A stretch of DNA of 33,933 nucleotides from Candidatus Omnitrophota bacterium (GTDB lineage Bacteria > Omnitrophota > Gorgyraeia > Zapsychrales > JANLHA01). The position numbers and the translations under genes are program-made. A model generated the notes under the pieces. The model saw only the letters and a list, made by a program, of their open reading frames with translations, ran no database searches and was not told the DNA's origin. Of the stretch, positions 1 to 9,034 are shown one piece after another. The stretch is taken from the NCBI GenBank assembly GCA_017995055.1, contig JAGOJP010000010.1, forward strand, positions 1 to 33,933, written 5' to 3'. The number at the start of each line of letters is the position of its first letter. Position 1 is the first letter of the stretch.

Positions 1-3
1 CAT
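1..3 (-). CDS. Start codon of a minus-strand gene leaving the window
   Basis: Only the ATG is inside the window, as CAT on the + strand at 1-3. A strong Shine-Dalgarno sequence (AAGGAGGG on the minus strand, + strand 8-15) lies 4 nt upstream of it, which makes the start convincing although no protein can be read. The stop codon of the membrane protein gene at 44-484 is 40 nt upstream on the same strand, so the two are probably one operon. Confidence 0.6.
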
Positions 4-43
4 AAAACCCTCCTTGAATATTTTAGCTTGAGCGGGTTAAGCA

Positions 44-484
44 TTAGAGCAGGGCACGGATTCCCGAATATAAAAAGATGAACAGGAAAAGGATCCATCC
101 CACAACGACACAGTTATTCAGAAAAATAAATTGTTGGTCTAGACTTCTGCCAGGGGGAGAAAAATTTTCAAGCCAGATGCCATTTTTCCCCTCAATCCTG
201 ATGGCTTCTGAGATATAATGCCGGAGCCAGAACCGGTTCCGGACAAGAATGCGTGTTATGGCCTCTGAACAAGAGACGGCAAAAATTGCCAGGGCCAAGA
301 TCAGAAAAATGAGAAGAAGAGGATTCCCGGCGGGCGTTCCTCGGGAAACAAGGGCGGCCTCGATTGTGAGTATGCCGCCTTGAATTATAAAATACCCTGT
401 CACCCAGCACGTCGCCATGCTGTTAAGATGTTTGATAAGCCCCACCAGTTCGATAAATTTTATCTCGTCCCGAATTTCACTCAT
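44..484 (-). CDS. Small integral membrane protein of unknown function
   Basis: The product is 146 residues. It has hydrophobic stretches at about residues 25-45, 54-75 and 121-142 and a charged middle segment (about 76-120), so it is most likely an inner-membrane protein with two or three spans. I do not recognise a family with confidence. The start is supported by GGAGGG 10 nt upstream (+ strand 495-500). It is followed closely by the gene starting at position 3, consistent with a two-gene minus-strand operon divergent from the radical SAM cluster. No catalytic motif is visible, so no function is proposed. Confidence 0.6.
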   Translation of the reverse strand: MSEIRDEIKFIELVGLIKHLNSMATCWVTGYFIIQGGILTIEAALVSRGTPAGNPLLLIFLILALAIFAVSCSEAITRILVRNRFWLRHYISEAIRIEGKNGIWLENFSPPGRSLDQQFIFLNNCVVVGWILFLFIFLYSGIRALL

Positions 485-503
485 GAGAATTTAACCCTCC
501 GGG

Positions 504-533
504 ATTTTAAAGAATAAACTTATTTTATTCCAA
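504..533 (-). promoter_or_regulatory. Candidate promoter of the minus-strand operon
   Basis: On the minus strand, TTGGAA (528-533) is followed after 18 nt by TAAAAT (504-509). Transcription would start just before the Shine-Dalgarno sequence of the 146-residue membrane protein. A perfect 7-bp inverted repeat, GAATAAA and TTTATTC (512-518 and 524-530), sits almost entirely in the spacer and could be an operator. The sequence is AT-rich, so chance matches are likely. Confidence 0.3.
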
Positions 534-662
534 AAACAGGATGATTGCTTTTCTTTTTATGAGAAATTATTAAGCTCGGTTTGAAATTTTTCAGTCCAGG
601 GGCATCCTAGTTTTGCCGTTCAAAAAGCAATTTATGCACAACGCGTTATTCCGCAGTCGGTC

Positions 663-691
663 TTGACAAAATAAGCCTGAAAAGACATAAT
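663..691 (+). promoter_or_regulatory. Sigma70-type promoter of the radical SAM/glycan cluster
   Basis: A perfect TTGACA (663-668), a 17-nt spacer and CATAAT (686-691, five of six consensus bases) form a strong housekeeping promoter. Start of transcription would be near 698, leaving a leader of about 119 nt before the ATG at 817. The rest of the 485-816 intergenic stretch holds the divergent minus-strand promoter candidate; I see no gene in it. Confidence 0.6.
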
Positions 692-816
692 AAAAAATCT
701 TTTATATAAAGTGGATATGGAATCGTTTTCTTTTCGATCAGAGCCCTGTATCCTTACCATATTCTGTCAGTCTTGTCCTTTCGTTTAAATGCGGGAGGAG
801 TTAGTCCGGCAAATTT

Positions 817-2322
817 ATGATTATCCTCCTGAATCCTAATTATGTTGTGTCCCGCTGGGATTTGTTCACGACTGGGGTCGTGTACATGCCTTTTGGATTG
901 GCCTATTTTGCCGCCAATTTGAAAAGCAAAGGGCTTGACGTTCAGGTTATTGATGCGTTTGCGGAAACCCCAGGTTTTTATAGAGAAGACGATGGTTTTT
1001 TTGTTTTCGGGTTAACGCCACCGGAGGTCCTTGCCCGCATCCCCCCTGATGCCCGGCTGGTTGTCCTTTATGCTATTAATATGACAGCCCATATATCTTT
1101 GATTGAGATCGCCAAGACCATTAAGTCCCATCGGCCGGACGTAGTTTTAATTGTGCTGGAAAACTCGCAGGCGGTCACGGCGTATTCTTTATTAAGAATT
1201 CAAGAGGATTTTTATGCATCTGGCGTTGATTATATTTTGACGGGAAACACAGAGAAAAGTGGGCCGATTTTGATCCAGGCACTCTTGCGGGGAGAAAAAA
1301 TCCCAGGGATCCCCGGAGTAGGGTTTCGAGTGGGAGGACAGAATCATTTTTCCCCTGCGTCCGTTGCGGCTGATGACCAGGGGCCTTGGAAATTTCCGGC
1401 CTGGGACCTTTTCCCTCTGGAGAATTACTGGAAGCTTAAGTTTGGGCATGGCCCGTTTCAAACTAAGAAGTACTTGCCGATATTAAGTTCTCGGGGATGC
1501 CCCTACGAGTGTGCATTTTGTGTAACCCCGGCTACAAACAACCGGCGATGGCAGGGCCGGCCTGCTTTGGATGTGGTGGATGAAATGCAATACTGTCTGG
1601 ATAAATTCGGGGTTCGGGAATTCCATTTTGAAGACGTGAACCCAACGGTTTCGGATGACCGGATCAGGGCTGTCTGCCGGGAAATTATTAAGAGGAATCT
1701 TCCGTTTATATGGAAATTGGTCTCGGGTACAAAAATTGAGACAATTAAAAATGAAGAAACTATCCGGCTTATGGCGCAGGCCGGGTGTAATTACATCTCT
1801 TTTTCCCCGGAATCCGGTTCCCCAGAGGTTTTGAAGTCCATCAATAAACCTTTTGACCAGCGACATGCGTTTCGTCTGCTGGAAGCCATGCGGGAGAACA
1901 GCATCAGATCCCAGGCCTGCTTTGTGATCGGATTCCCGGGGGAGACCGATGCGGATCGGAAGTTGTCCGCTGACTTGGTACGAAAACTCACTCGAGCGGG
2001 GGTGGATGAGATCGCCGTATTTATGATCACCCCGGTTCCGGGATCGCGCCTGTTTGAGGAACAGGACTACCGGGTCGATCATTACTCCCAACTGAATTTT
2101 TCCCCCACTTGGCGTCCGGACTATGAAAAATTAAACAGATTTCGTTTGCATTTGTACAGCAATTTTATATTATGGAAATTAATGTACCACCCGTACACGC
2201 TCTTAAAGCAGCCGTTCCACTTTTTGTCCCGGACCTTTTACACCAAGATGGAAATGGTCCCTTACCGGGTTTTAAAAGTCAGGCAACTGATTAGGAAAGG
2301 CGCGCGTCATGCCGCAATATAA
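817..2322 (+). CDS. B12-binding-domain radical SAM enzyme
   Basis: The product is 501 residues. The N-terminal part (about 1-190) has the Rossmann-like cobalamin-binding layout of this family but no obvious DxHxxG motif. The radical SAM core follows with the cluster motif C228-x3-C232-x2-C235 in a SRGCPYECAFC context. About 60 C-terminal residues are basic and hydrophobic. Family members use a [4Fe-4S] cluster, SAM and often methylcobalamin to methylate unactivated carbons or to rearrange rings. The substrate cannot be read from sequence; the neighbouring glycosyltransferase suggests a lipid or glycan. GGAGGAG (794-800) is 16 nt from the ATG, unusually far, but an in-frame TAG at 802-804 excludes an upstream start. 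It overlaps the next gene by 14 nt. Confidence 0.85.
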   Translation: MIILLNPNYVVSRWDLFTTGVVYMPFGLAYFAANLKSKGLDVQVIDAFAETPGFYREDDGFFVFGLTPPEVLARIPPDARLVVLYAINMTAHISLIEIAKTIKSHRPDVVLIVLENSQAVTAYSLLRIQEDFYASGVDYILTGNTEKSGPILIQALLRGEKIPGIPGVGFRVGGQNHFSPASVAADDQGPWKFPAWDLFPLENYWKLKFGHGPFQTKKYLPILSSRGCPYECAFCVTPATNNRRWQGRPALDVVDEMQYCLDKFGVREFHFEDVNPTVSDDRIRAVCREIIKRNLPFIWKLVSGTKIETIKNEETIRLMAQAGCNYISFSPESGSPEVLKSINKPFDQRHAFRLLEAMRENSIRSQACFVIGFPGETDADRKLSADLVRKLTRAGVDEIAVFMITPVPGSRLFEEQDYRVDHYSQLNFSPTWRPDYEKLNRFRLHLYSNFILWKLMYHPYTLLKQPFHFLSRTFYTKMEMVPYRVLKVRQLIRKGARHAAI

Positions 2323-3244
2323 GGACGCCAGTATTGTCGTTGCGATTCCATGCCATAATGAAGAAATAACGATCCAGAAGGTCGTTCTCGATTTTAAGAA
2401 GGAACTTCCTCAATCCAAGATTGTGGTGATTGATAACCGTTCGACCGACCGCTCGGCCCAGCTAGCGAAAGATGCGGGGGCCACGGTTCTTCAGGAACGG
2501 CGGCAGGGCAAGGGATGGGTGATCCGGAAAATTTTTGAAGAGATTTCCGCGGATATTTATGTTTTAGTGGATGGGGATGATACCTATCTGGCCTCGGGTG
2601 TCCACAAGCTGATTGCCCCGGTCCTGAATGGTGAGGCGGATATGGCCGTCGGCTCCCGGCTTCAGGATCGGGAAGGCAAGGCGTTTGGGATGTTGCACAT
2701 GATGGGGAATTATCTTTTTATTTATTTGTTGAACCGGCTGTTTCGTTCGCATTTTCAGGACATCCTTTCCGGGTACCGGGTGTTTTCCCGGAAATTTGTC
2801 GAAACAATTCCATTGATAACCGGGGGGTTCCAGACTGAAACCGAGATGACGATTCAGTCGATTGAAAAAAGAATGACCGTGACCGAAATCCCTCTGACGT
2901 ATAAGGCCCGCCCGGAGGGGAGCCGCTCCAAGATCAGCACCTTCAAGGACGGCTGGCTGATTTTGCTGACGATTGCTATGTATCTGCGGGATCATAATCC
3001 ATTAAGATTTTTTGTCTATTGCTCTTTTGTCTGGATCCTTTTCGGCGAGTTTTTTTTCGGCTCCGGATGGTTTGTGCATGTTAACAAAACAGAGTGGGTC
3101 CTTGTCCAGGGAATCATTTTTTTGGGCGCCCTGTTGCTGGCCGTGGGCGGACTCATCTTGAGCGCGGTCAACACGCGGTTCAAGGAGATGGAAATAACAA
3201 ACAGGAAATTGATGAATAATGGACGATTTAAAAAGAAGTTATAA
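2309..3244 (+). CDS. GT2 glycosyltransferase, dolichyl/polyprenyl-phosphate type
   Basis: This 311-residue protein starts with a GT-A domain of the family containing dolichol-phosphate mannosyltransferase and bacterial polyprenyl-phosphate glycosyltransferases. Visible signatures are the N-terminal AIPCHNEE motif, the nucleotide-sugar-binding IDNRSTD (41-47), the metal-binding DGDD (88-91) and a downstream DILSGYRVFSR segment. Two C-terminal membrane spans lie at about 231-250 and 262-290. Known members transfer a sugar from a nucleotide donor to a membrane polyprenyl phosphate on the cytoplasmic face. It overlaps the upstream radical SAM gene by 14 nt and the next gene by 26 nt, so translation is probably coupled. 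A GT-C-like protein at the end of the cluster (9027-11189) is a plausible user of the lipid-linked sugar. Confidence 0.85.
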   Translation: MPQYKDASIVVAIPCHNEEITIQKVVLDFKKELPQSKIVVIDNRSTDRSAQLAKDAGATVLQERRQGKGWVIRKIFEEISADIYVLVDGDDTYLASGVHKLIAPVLNGEADMAVGSRLQDREGKAFGMLHMMGNYLFIYLLNRLFRSHFQDILSGYRVFSRKFVETIPLITGGFQTETEMTIQSIEKRMTVTEIPLTYKARPEGSRSKISTFKDGWLILLTIAMYLRDHNPLRFFVYCSFVWILFGEFFFGSGWFVHVNKTEWVLVQGIIFLGALLLAVGGLILSAVNTRFKEMEITNRKLMNNGRFKKKL

Positions 3245-4142
3245 GACAATCCCCTGTAATGTGTGTGGATCGGACAGGTATGCGGTCGTGTATCCGCCCA
3301 GGTATGACTTGGAAAAGCATAAGGATTTGGTTGTCAAGTATCGTTCTTCCGGGGATGAAACACTAATTGATCAGGTTGTGCGTTGCCGTGATTGCGGGCT
3401 GGTTTATATCAACCCGGTTCTTGATGCACAGATGATCCTTGCAGGGTATGAAGAGGGTACGGATGAAACGTTTGTTTCCCAGAACGCGGCCCGGGAGCGG
3501 ACATTCGCGAAATGCTTGAAGACTATTGAAAAATATTGTCCGCAAAAGGGGCGCATTTTGGACGTCGGTACTGCCGGAGGGGCTTTCCTTCATGTGTGTA
3601 AGGAACGGGGCTGGGATGTGGCGGGCTGTGAGCCCAATCGCTGGTTATGTCAGTGGGCCGGTGAGCATTACGGCATTCCCGTTTCGCCGGGCACGTTGTT
3701 CGACCAGCACTATGCGGAAGGCTCGTTTGATGTTATCACGCTCTGGGATGTTTTGGAACACACTCCCGACCCGAATAAAGTCCTGACGGAATGCCGGCGG
3801 CTGTTGAAGCCGCAGGGCCTGTTGGTTATTAACTACCCGGATTTTGGCAGTTGGATCGCCCGGCTGATGAACCGAAAATGGGTTTTTCTGCTTTCCGTGC
3901 ATTTATTTTATTTTGATAAGAAAAGCATGGCCCGGATTTTGACCAACAATGGGTTTGAGTCCAGGGTGGTACGCCCGCATTTTCAATATCTTGAATTAGG
4001 ATATATTTTTTCCAGAGCCCGGGCTTATATCGGGCTGCTTGCATTATGGGCGCAAAAGGGCGTTCAGACTCTGCAACTGGATAAGTATTTGGTCCCTTAC
4101 TGGATGGGACAGACACTGGTGGTGGCCAGGAAAGAAGATTAG
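3219..4142 (+). CDS. Class I SAM-dependent methyltransferase with N-terminal zinc-ribbon-like domain
   Basis: The 307-residue product begins with two CxxC pairs, C13/C16 and C56/C59, that probably bind zinc. A Rossmann-fold methyltransferase domain follows: motif I ILDVGTAGGAF at about 112-122 and the downstream WDVLEHTPDP segment typical of the Methyltransf_11/23 group. Proteins with this layout are frequent in polysaccharide and secondary-metabolite clusters and often methylate sugars. The gene overlaps the GT2 gene by 26 nt and is followed by the FAD gene after 12 nt. The acceptor is unknown. Confidence 0.8.
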   Translation: MDDLKRSYKTIPCNVCGSDRYAVVYPPRYDLEKHKDLVVKYRSSGDETLIDQVVRCRDCGLVYINPVLDAQMILAGYEEGTDETFVSQNAARERTFAKCLKTIEKYCPQKGRILDVGTAGGAFLHVCKERGWDVAGCEPNRWLCQWAGEHYGIPVSPGTLFDQHYAEGSFDVITLWDVLEHTPDPNKVLTECRRLLKPQGLLVINYPDFGSWIARLMNRKWVFLLSVHLFYFDKKSMARILTNNGFESRVVRPHFQYLELGYIFSRARAYIGLLALWAQKGVQTLQLDKYLVPYWMGQTLVVARKED

Positions 4143-4154
4143 CAAAGGGATGAT

Positions 4155-5579
4155 ATGGATCAGAAACAGATCATTATAATCGGCGGCGGCGTGGGCGGCC
4201 TTTCGACCGGATGGCAGATCGCCAAGGCCGGTTTGGGTCATGTCACAATTCTCGAAAAGGAAATTCAGCCCGGCGGAGTCTGCCGTACGATTCCCTGGGG
4301 GGATCATTGGGCTGATTTGGGGCCGCATAAAGTTTTCTCGGTGTTGCCGGGTGTTATGGAAGAGATCCTGACATTATTCAGCGATGAAGAGATCATTCGG
4401 CATCAGAAACGGAATCGACTTTTTTTACTGGGCCAGTATCTTGATTATCCTGTCAGAATTACTAATTTGTTGAAAATGATCGGATGGGGCACTTCGGTTT
4501 CCATCACCGGGAGTTTGTTTAAGACGAAACTTGTGGGGTTATTCAGCAAGCGGCGGGAAGAAAGTTATGAAGATTATGTGGTGAACCGTTTCGGACGGAA
4601 ACTCTATCGGCTTGTTTTTGAACCGTTGGCCCTTAAAGTTTGGGGCGACCCGCGGACACTGTCGAAAGATATCGCAGAAACGAGGATCCCGGCGAGCGGC
4701 GCTGTGGATGTTTTATTAAGGGCCGCCGGATTGAAAAAGGAAAACGCGAACACAAACGCCGGTTTTTTTTATTATCCGCGGGAAGGTTTTGGCGCGATTC
4801 CCGCACGGATGCAGCGGGAGATTGAGAAATGTGGGGGCGTGGTTAAAACCGGGGTTGCGGATATTCAGGCGGAAATAGGCGCTTCGGCCGTCAGGAAAGT
4901 AACCTGGACTAGCGATGGGCAAAAGCAGGAACTCCCGTGCGACCTGCTGATTTCATCCATTCCTTTCCCGGCGCTGTTGCGGTCGTTCAGAGGATTTGAT
5001 GTTAAAAAGTTGCTGCCGCTGGCCGAGGGCCTGCCGTTGCGGCACACGGTTCTTGTTTACCTGGCATTTGATACGCCGAAGCTGCTGAACGATCACTGGG
5101 TTTTCGTTTCTGATCCGCACATGATTTTTAGCCGGATTTATGAACCCAAAGTTTTAAGCCCACAGATGGGGCCGCAGGAGAGGACAGTCGTGTGCTGCGA
5201 CCTGACGGCCTTTGAAAGTGACCCGCAATGGGGACTTTCTGATGAAGATTTGGCACAGCGCTGTGAAGAGGGCTTAAGGAGGATGCGGGTGCTGACCGCC
5301 GCCGACAAGGTTAAAGATCACAAGGTCGTCCGTATTTGGAATTTTTATCCCAGGTATGAAGTCGGCTACCGCGAAAAACTTGCCATGCTTATTTCCGGAC
5401 TATCCGTGTTAAATAATATTATTTGTACCGGCCGGCTGGGACTCTACAATTACAATAATTTAGATCACTGCCTACATATGGGGATGACGATCGCCGCTGA
5501 ACTGAAACGGGAAACCCCAGCGCCGGCCATTTTGGATCAGCTTTTTCAGAAGGCCATGGAATACCGGATTGTGGACTGA
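4155..5579 (+). CDS. FAD-dependent oxidoreductase, UGM/protoporphyrinogen-oxidase-like
   Basis: This 474-residue flavoprotein has the dinucleotide-binding GGGVGG at 10-15, the ribose-binding acidic residue in ILEKEIQPGG (about 32-41) and a C-terminal GRLGLYNYNNLDH segment that closes over FAD in amine-oxidase-like and UDP-galactopyranose-mutase-like proteins. Relatives are common in surface-polysaccharide clusters, where they oxidise or isomerise sugars; others desaturate isoprenoids. Which applies here cannot be decided from sequence. It starts at AAAGGGA-TGAT-ATG, 12 nt after the methyltransferase, and lies in the middle of the cluster. Confidence 0.8.
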   Translation: MDQKQIIIIGGGVGGLSTGWQIAKAGLGHVTILEKEIQPGGVCRTIPWGDHWADLGPHKVFSVLPGVMEEILTLFSDEEIIRHQKRNRLFLLGQYLDYPVRITNLLKMIGWGTSVSITGSLFKTKLVGLFSKRREESYEDYVVNRFGRKLYRLVFEPLALKVWGDPRTLSKDIAETRIPASGAVDVLLRAAGLKKENANTNAGFFYYPREGFGAIPARMQREIEKCGGVVKTGVADIQAEIGASAVRKVTWTSDGQKQELPCDLLISSIPFPALLRSFRGFDVKKLLPLAEGLPLRHTVLVYLAFDTPKLLNDHWVFVSDPHMIFSRIYEPKVLSPQMGPQERTVVCCDLTAFESDPQWGLSDEDLAQRCEEGLRRMRVLTAADKVKDHKVVRIWNFYPRYEVGYREKLAMLISGLSVLNNIICTGRLGLYNYNNLDHCLHMGMTIAAELKRETPAPAILDQLFQKAMEYRIVD

Positions 5580-5608
5580 CCCGGTATTTGTTATAGAGGA
5601 CACACGGC

Positions 5609-7105
5609 ATGCGTATTGCGTTAATCAACCCTCCGTATCTCATCATTTATCAGAAATTGAATATCCAGCAGAGCGCCTCGATTCCCTTGGGGCTCTTGTA
5701 TATAGGGGCTGCGTTGGAAAGGGCCGGTCACGAAGTCAAGGTTTTTGACCCGAATCTTCATAATACTCCTCTACCGGAACTTGTTTCGCAGATCGGGTCG
5801 TTTGCCCCGCAGCTGATCGGCCTGACCAGCGTAACGCCCACTTTTAATGCGGCCAAACAGATTTCCGCTGAGTTAAAGAAGGTCTGGCCGGCGGTCCCCA
5901 TTGTCATGGGTGGTCCGCATGTGAGCGTGCTGCCGGAACCGTCGCTGCGGATCTCTCCGTCCATTGATTTTATTGTGGTCGGGGAAGGAGAGGAAACGGT
6001 CGTGGAGCTTGCTCAAATTCTAGAACAACCTCAACAGGATTTCTCCACGGTCCGGGGGCTTTGTTACCGCCGGGACGGGTCCGTTGTCCTGAACGCGGCC
6101 CGGCCGCTGATTCAGGATTTGGACAGTGTGCCCTATCCGGCGTATCACATGCTTCCTGTAAAAGAGTACGCCCCGTCGGTCGTCTACCGGGTGCGGGAGA
6201 AAAGCATTTTTATCATGTCCTCGCGGGGATGTCCGGCTTCCTGCACTTTTTGCGCGAACCAGGTCACCGGGCGGCGCTGGCGGGTGCACAGCATCGATTA
6301 TTTTATGGGACTCATTCATGATACGGTTCGGAAATATGACATCCGGCATTTTCATTTTGTGGATGATAATTTCATGGCGGACCAAAAACGGGTTGAAAAA
6401 ATCTGCAGGAGAATTCTTGATGGTGGACTTTCAATCACCTGGTTCATCTTTGCCCGCACGGACCATTGTCAGGATGTTGAGTTATTAAGGCTGATGAAGA
6501 GGGCGGGATGTGTGTTCATTCAGTTTGGAATTGAAAGCGGGAATGAACAGATATTGCGCCAGCTCGGCAAGAAGGTATCCAAGGAGACGATGTGTCAGGC
6601 CTGTCTGAATTGCAAGAAGGTCGGCATTGATTATTTTAATTCATTTATGATCGGCGGTCCGGGAGAGACATCAGAAAGCGTCCGGGAATCTGTCGATTAT
6701 GCTATTCAGCTTGATTCCATTATGGCCGGATTTAATATTTTGATCCCCTATCCCGGCACCGCTATTTTTAAGAAATATTATCAGAAGGATTTCGTCGAAA
6801 ATGCCGATTGGGAGCGCTGGAATCATATCACTCACGATGTCCCGATTGATTACCGCCATACCGAACTTTCCAAGGCTGAGCTTGACCAGTTGCGAAAAAT
6901 GGCAATCCGGCGGTATTATTTACGGCCGCGGCAGATTTTCCGCATCCTGACTTTTTTCCGGAGCTTTTCATTGTTCGCGACATTCCTGAAGAGTTCCTGG
7001 GAGCATCTGTTTTTCCTTTTCTCCGGGAACACCGGAAAGCCTGCCCCGCTTCACCCGGGAGCTCCCGGCGGCTCAGAAGCGTTCAGGCCAACGTCACTTC
7101 CTTGA
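5609..7105 (+). CDS. B12-binding-domain radical SAM enzyme (second copy in the cluster)
   Basis: The product is 498 residues. Its N-terminal cobalamin-binding domain (about 1-140) is more typical than that of the protein at 817-2322, with PLGLLYIGAALERAGHEV and a VMGGPHVSVLPE segment. The radical SAM motif is C208-x3-C212-x2-C215. The C-terminal 60 residues include hydrophobic stretches and end in a Pro/Gly-rich tail that looks unconserved. Two B12-type radical SAM proteins in one operon suggest two C-methylations or a methylation plus a ring modification on the same product; this is inference. AGAGGA precedes the ATG. The 3' end contains a 14-bp palindrome. Confidence 0.85.
   Translation: MRIALINPPYLIIYQKLNIQQSASIPLGLLYIGAALERAGHEVKVFDPNLHNTPLPELVSQIGSFAPQLIGLTSVTPTFNAAKQISAELKKVWPAVPIVMGGPHVSVLPEPSLRISPSIDFIVVGEGEETVVELAQILEQPQQDFSTVRGLCYRRDGSVVLNAARPLIQDLDSVPYPAYHMLPVKEYAPSVVYRVREKSIFIMSSRGCPASCTFCANQVTGRRWRVHSIDYFMGLIHDTVRKYDIRHFHFVDDNFMADQKRVEKICRRILDGGLSITWFIFARTDHCQDVELLRLMKRAGCVFIQFGIESGNEQILRQLGKKVSKETMCQACLNCKKVGIDYFNSFMIGGPGETSESVRESVDYAIQLDSIMAGFNILIPYPGTAIFKKYYQKDFVENADWERWNHITHDVPIDYRHTELSKAELDQLRKMAIRRYYLRPRQIFRILTFFRSFSLFATFLKSSWEHLFFLFSGNTGKPAPLHPGAPGGSEAFRPTSLP
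7055..7068. repeat. 14-bp perfect GC palindrome
   Basis: CCGGGAGCTCCCGG reads identically on both strands. It lies in the last codons of the second B12 radical SAM gene, where the protein tail is Pro/Gly-rich and poorly constrained. Confidence 0.7.
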
Positions 7106-7121
7106 ACGAGACGGACTTTAG

Positions 7122-7847
7122 ATGGATAATAAAATTGTAAATTATCAGAATTGTGATGATGTCAGCGCCCGTTGGAAAGCGATGGTGCGGCGCTTCCCGG
7201 CTCTGACTAGGATTCTGCAGTTTATTTTTGACCCGGCCCATGTGAATCCGTCCGCGAGGAAGGCCTTGATCAACAGCTTGCCGGAAGATGCGGTCATCCT
7301 TAATATCGGGGCCGGAGTCAAGAAATATCCCCGCCGGTGTGTCAACGTGGATATTAACGCTTTCGGGAATGTTGATGTTGTCGCAGATGCCCAGCGGCTT
7401 CCTTTTCAAGATAACACTATTGATCTTTGTCTGATGGAATATGTTGTGGAGCACGTTCCTTACAGCGACAAGATGAAGGCTGAAATCTACCGGGTCCTTA
7501 AGAAAGGCGGATGCCTTTATGCCACCGTTCCGTTTATGCAGAGTTATCATGGGAACCCGGACGATTATTACCGTTTTACCGTTTCAGGGTTGCCGGTATT
7601 TTTTTCGCAATTCGAGAAACTGGAATGCCAGCCGTTCGGAGGGCCGGCCTCGGCGCTGTGCAACGCGGTCAAAGAGTTTTTGGCCATAGCGTTATCATTT
7701 AATAACAAAGTCATTTACGCAGTTCTCTCCCAGGTGTTTATTATCCCGGTTTTTCCGTTTAAATACCTCGATTGTCTCTTGGCTAAGAGCGCCAATGCTC
7801 ATCACTTGGCCTTTTCCTTTTATTACATCGGGAGGAAAAAGGGATAA
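7122..7847 (+). CDS. Class I SAM-dependent methyltransferase
   Basis: The product is 241 residues with a Methyltransf_11-type domain: motif I ILNIGAGVKKYP (59-70), an acidic strand-2 end NVDINA, and MEYVVEHVPY (about 105-114) followed by the EIYRVLKKGG helix-strand element. A short hydrophobic stretch near the C-terminus could touch the membrane. It shares the operon with a second methyltransferase and three radical SAM proteins. Its TAA overlaps the next gene's ATG by one base (TAATG), a usual coupling arrangement. The substrate is not inferable. Confidence 0.8.
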   Translation: MDNKIVNYQNCDDVSARWKAMVRRFPALTRILQFIFDPAHVNPSARKALINSLPEDAVILNIGAGVKKYPRRCVNVDINAFGNVDVVADAQRLPFQDNTIDLCLMEYVVEHVPYSDKMKAEIYRVLKKGGCLYATVPFMQSYHGNPDDYYRFTVSGLPVFFSQFEKLECQPFGGPASALCNAVKEFLAIALSFNNKVIYAVLSQVFIIPVFPFKYLDCLLAKSANAHHLAFSFYYIGRKKG

Positions 7848-9034
7848 TGGGACGGGGATCACTCGCAGATCGTTTTATTCAAAAAATCACCAGCGGGAAT
7901 ATCGCCTATCAAGCTGTTCTTAAACAGTTTCCGCTTCATCCCCGGGCATTTTGGCGTTGCCTTTTGTCGCTCTGGTCGATTTTCCGTTCCCGGGAAACGT
8001 CTTTTTATCCGGTTTTCCTTGGGATAGAATCTACGGCCAAATGTAACCTGCGGTGTGATTTTTGCCCCCGGACGGAATTCCTTTCCCGCGATGTGGGGGA
8101 TATGGATTTTGATTTTTTTTGTCAGGTGATCGATGAGGTTAACCCGGTTTTTATCACGCTGTCCCAGTTCGGAGAGCCGTTGCTTCATCCCCGTATCGCC
8201 GACATGATCTATTATGCTGCGTCAAGAAGTCGTATCGTGCGTATCACGACCAATGCCACCCTGCTTACGAAACCTATGAGTGAAGCTTTGCTTAAAACCC
8301 GGCTTGACCATCTGCTGATTTCTTTTGACAGTTGCCGCAAGGAGACATATGAACGTTTAAGAAAGGGGGCGCGGTTTGAGCGGGTGGTGGAAAATATAAA
8401 GACCTTCCTGGCCTTAAAAAAACAATATGGCCGTTCGACGCCAGTGGTGAGTTTTAACGTGACGCTTAGCAAGGATAATATCGTCGAAATCCGGCCGATG
8501 ATTGATTTTTGTCGGAAAGAATTTGGTCTCGAGCCGACGTTTACTATGATGTATACCTATGGTGAGGAGGTGCTTAAAGCACGCAGTGCCAATGAGGCGG
8601 ATATAAAAGATGTCCAGGCGGGGGTTGAATACGCGCGTTCGCTCAACCTCCCGGGTTTGGCTCAAAATCTGCAAACATTGCTCAATAAAATGAGTACCCC
8701 GGATTTTTCTGATGCCCGGCCTTGCTTTTGGCCTTATTACACCACCACGGTTAGTTGGGACGGGAAAGTTTATCCGTGCTGTGTTTACTTTGATTGCCAG
8801 ATGGTGTTGGGGGATTTGACGCAGCAGAGTTTTAAGGCCGTCTGGAACGGCGATCGCTATCGCCGTTTCCGGAGGACGCTTCGGGCCAGCCGTACGCCGT
8901 TTGCGTTATGCCGTACCTGTTCGCTCTCGGATGATAATGTGAATAATGCCTTGAGCCGGTGCTTAAGATTTGCGCCTTTTTTGAAGCCATTGAGCCAGCG
9001 GAATTTTATTGAAACAGGGATGAAACATGAATAA
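7847..9034 (+). CDS. Radical SAM/SPASM domain protein
   Basis: This 395-residue protein carries the cluster motif C66-x3-C70-x2-C73 (KCNLRCDFC). Its C-terminal SPASM-like region has cysteines C293, C311, C312, C355 and C358, which would hold auxiliary Fe-S cluster(s). Unlike the other two radical SAM proteins it has no B12 domain. SPASM proteins act on peptides, but a large group sits in surface-glycan clusters and oxidises or epimerises sugars, the better fit here. GGGAGGAAAAA provides a good ribosome-binding site and the start overlaps the previous stop. The end overlaps the next gene by 8 nt. Confidence 0.85.
   Translation: MGRGSLADRFIQKITSGNIAYQAVLKQFPLHPRAFWRCLLSLWSIFRSRETSFYPVFLGIESTAKCNLRCDFCPRTEFLSRDVGDMDFDFFCQVIDEVNPVFITLSQFGEPLLHPRIADMIYYAASRSRIVRITTNATLLTKPMSEALLKTRLDHLLISFDSCRKETYERLRKGARFERVVENIKTFLALKKQYGRSTPVVSFNVTLSKDNIVEIRPMIDFCRKEFGLEPTFTMMYTYGEEVLKARSANEADIKDVQAGVEYARSLNLPGLAQNLQTLLNKMSTPDFSDARPCFWPYYTTTVSWDGKVYPCCVYFDCQMVLGDLTQQSFKAVWNGDRYRRFRRTLRASRTPFALCRTCSLSDDNVNNALSRCLRFAPFLKPLSQRNFIETGMKHE

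Noticed and set aside
1483-2091. 202-codon minus-strand ORF
   Set aside because: It is antisense to the radical SAM core of the gene at 817-2322 and has no recognisable domain.
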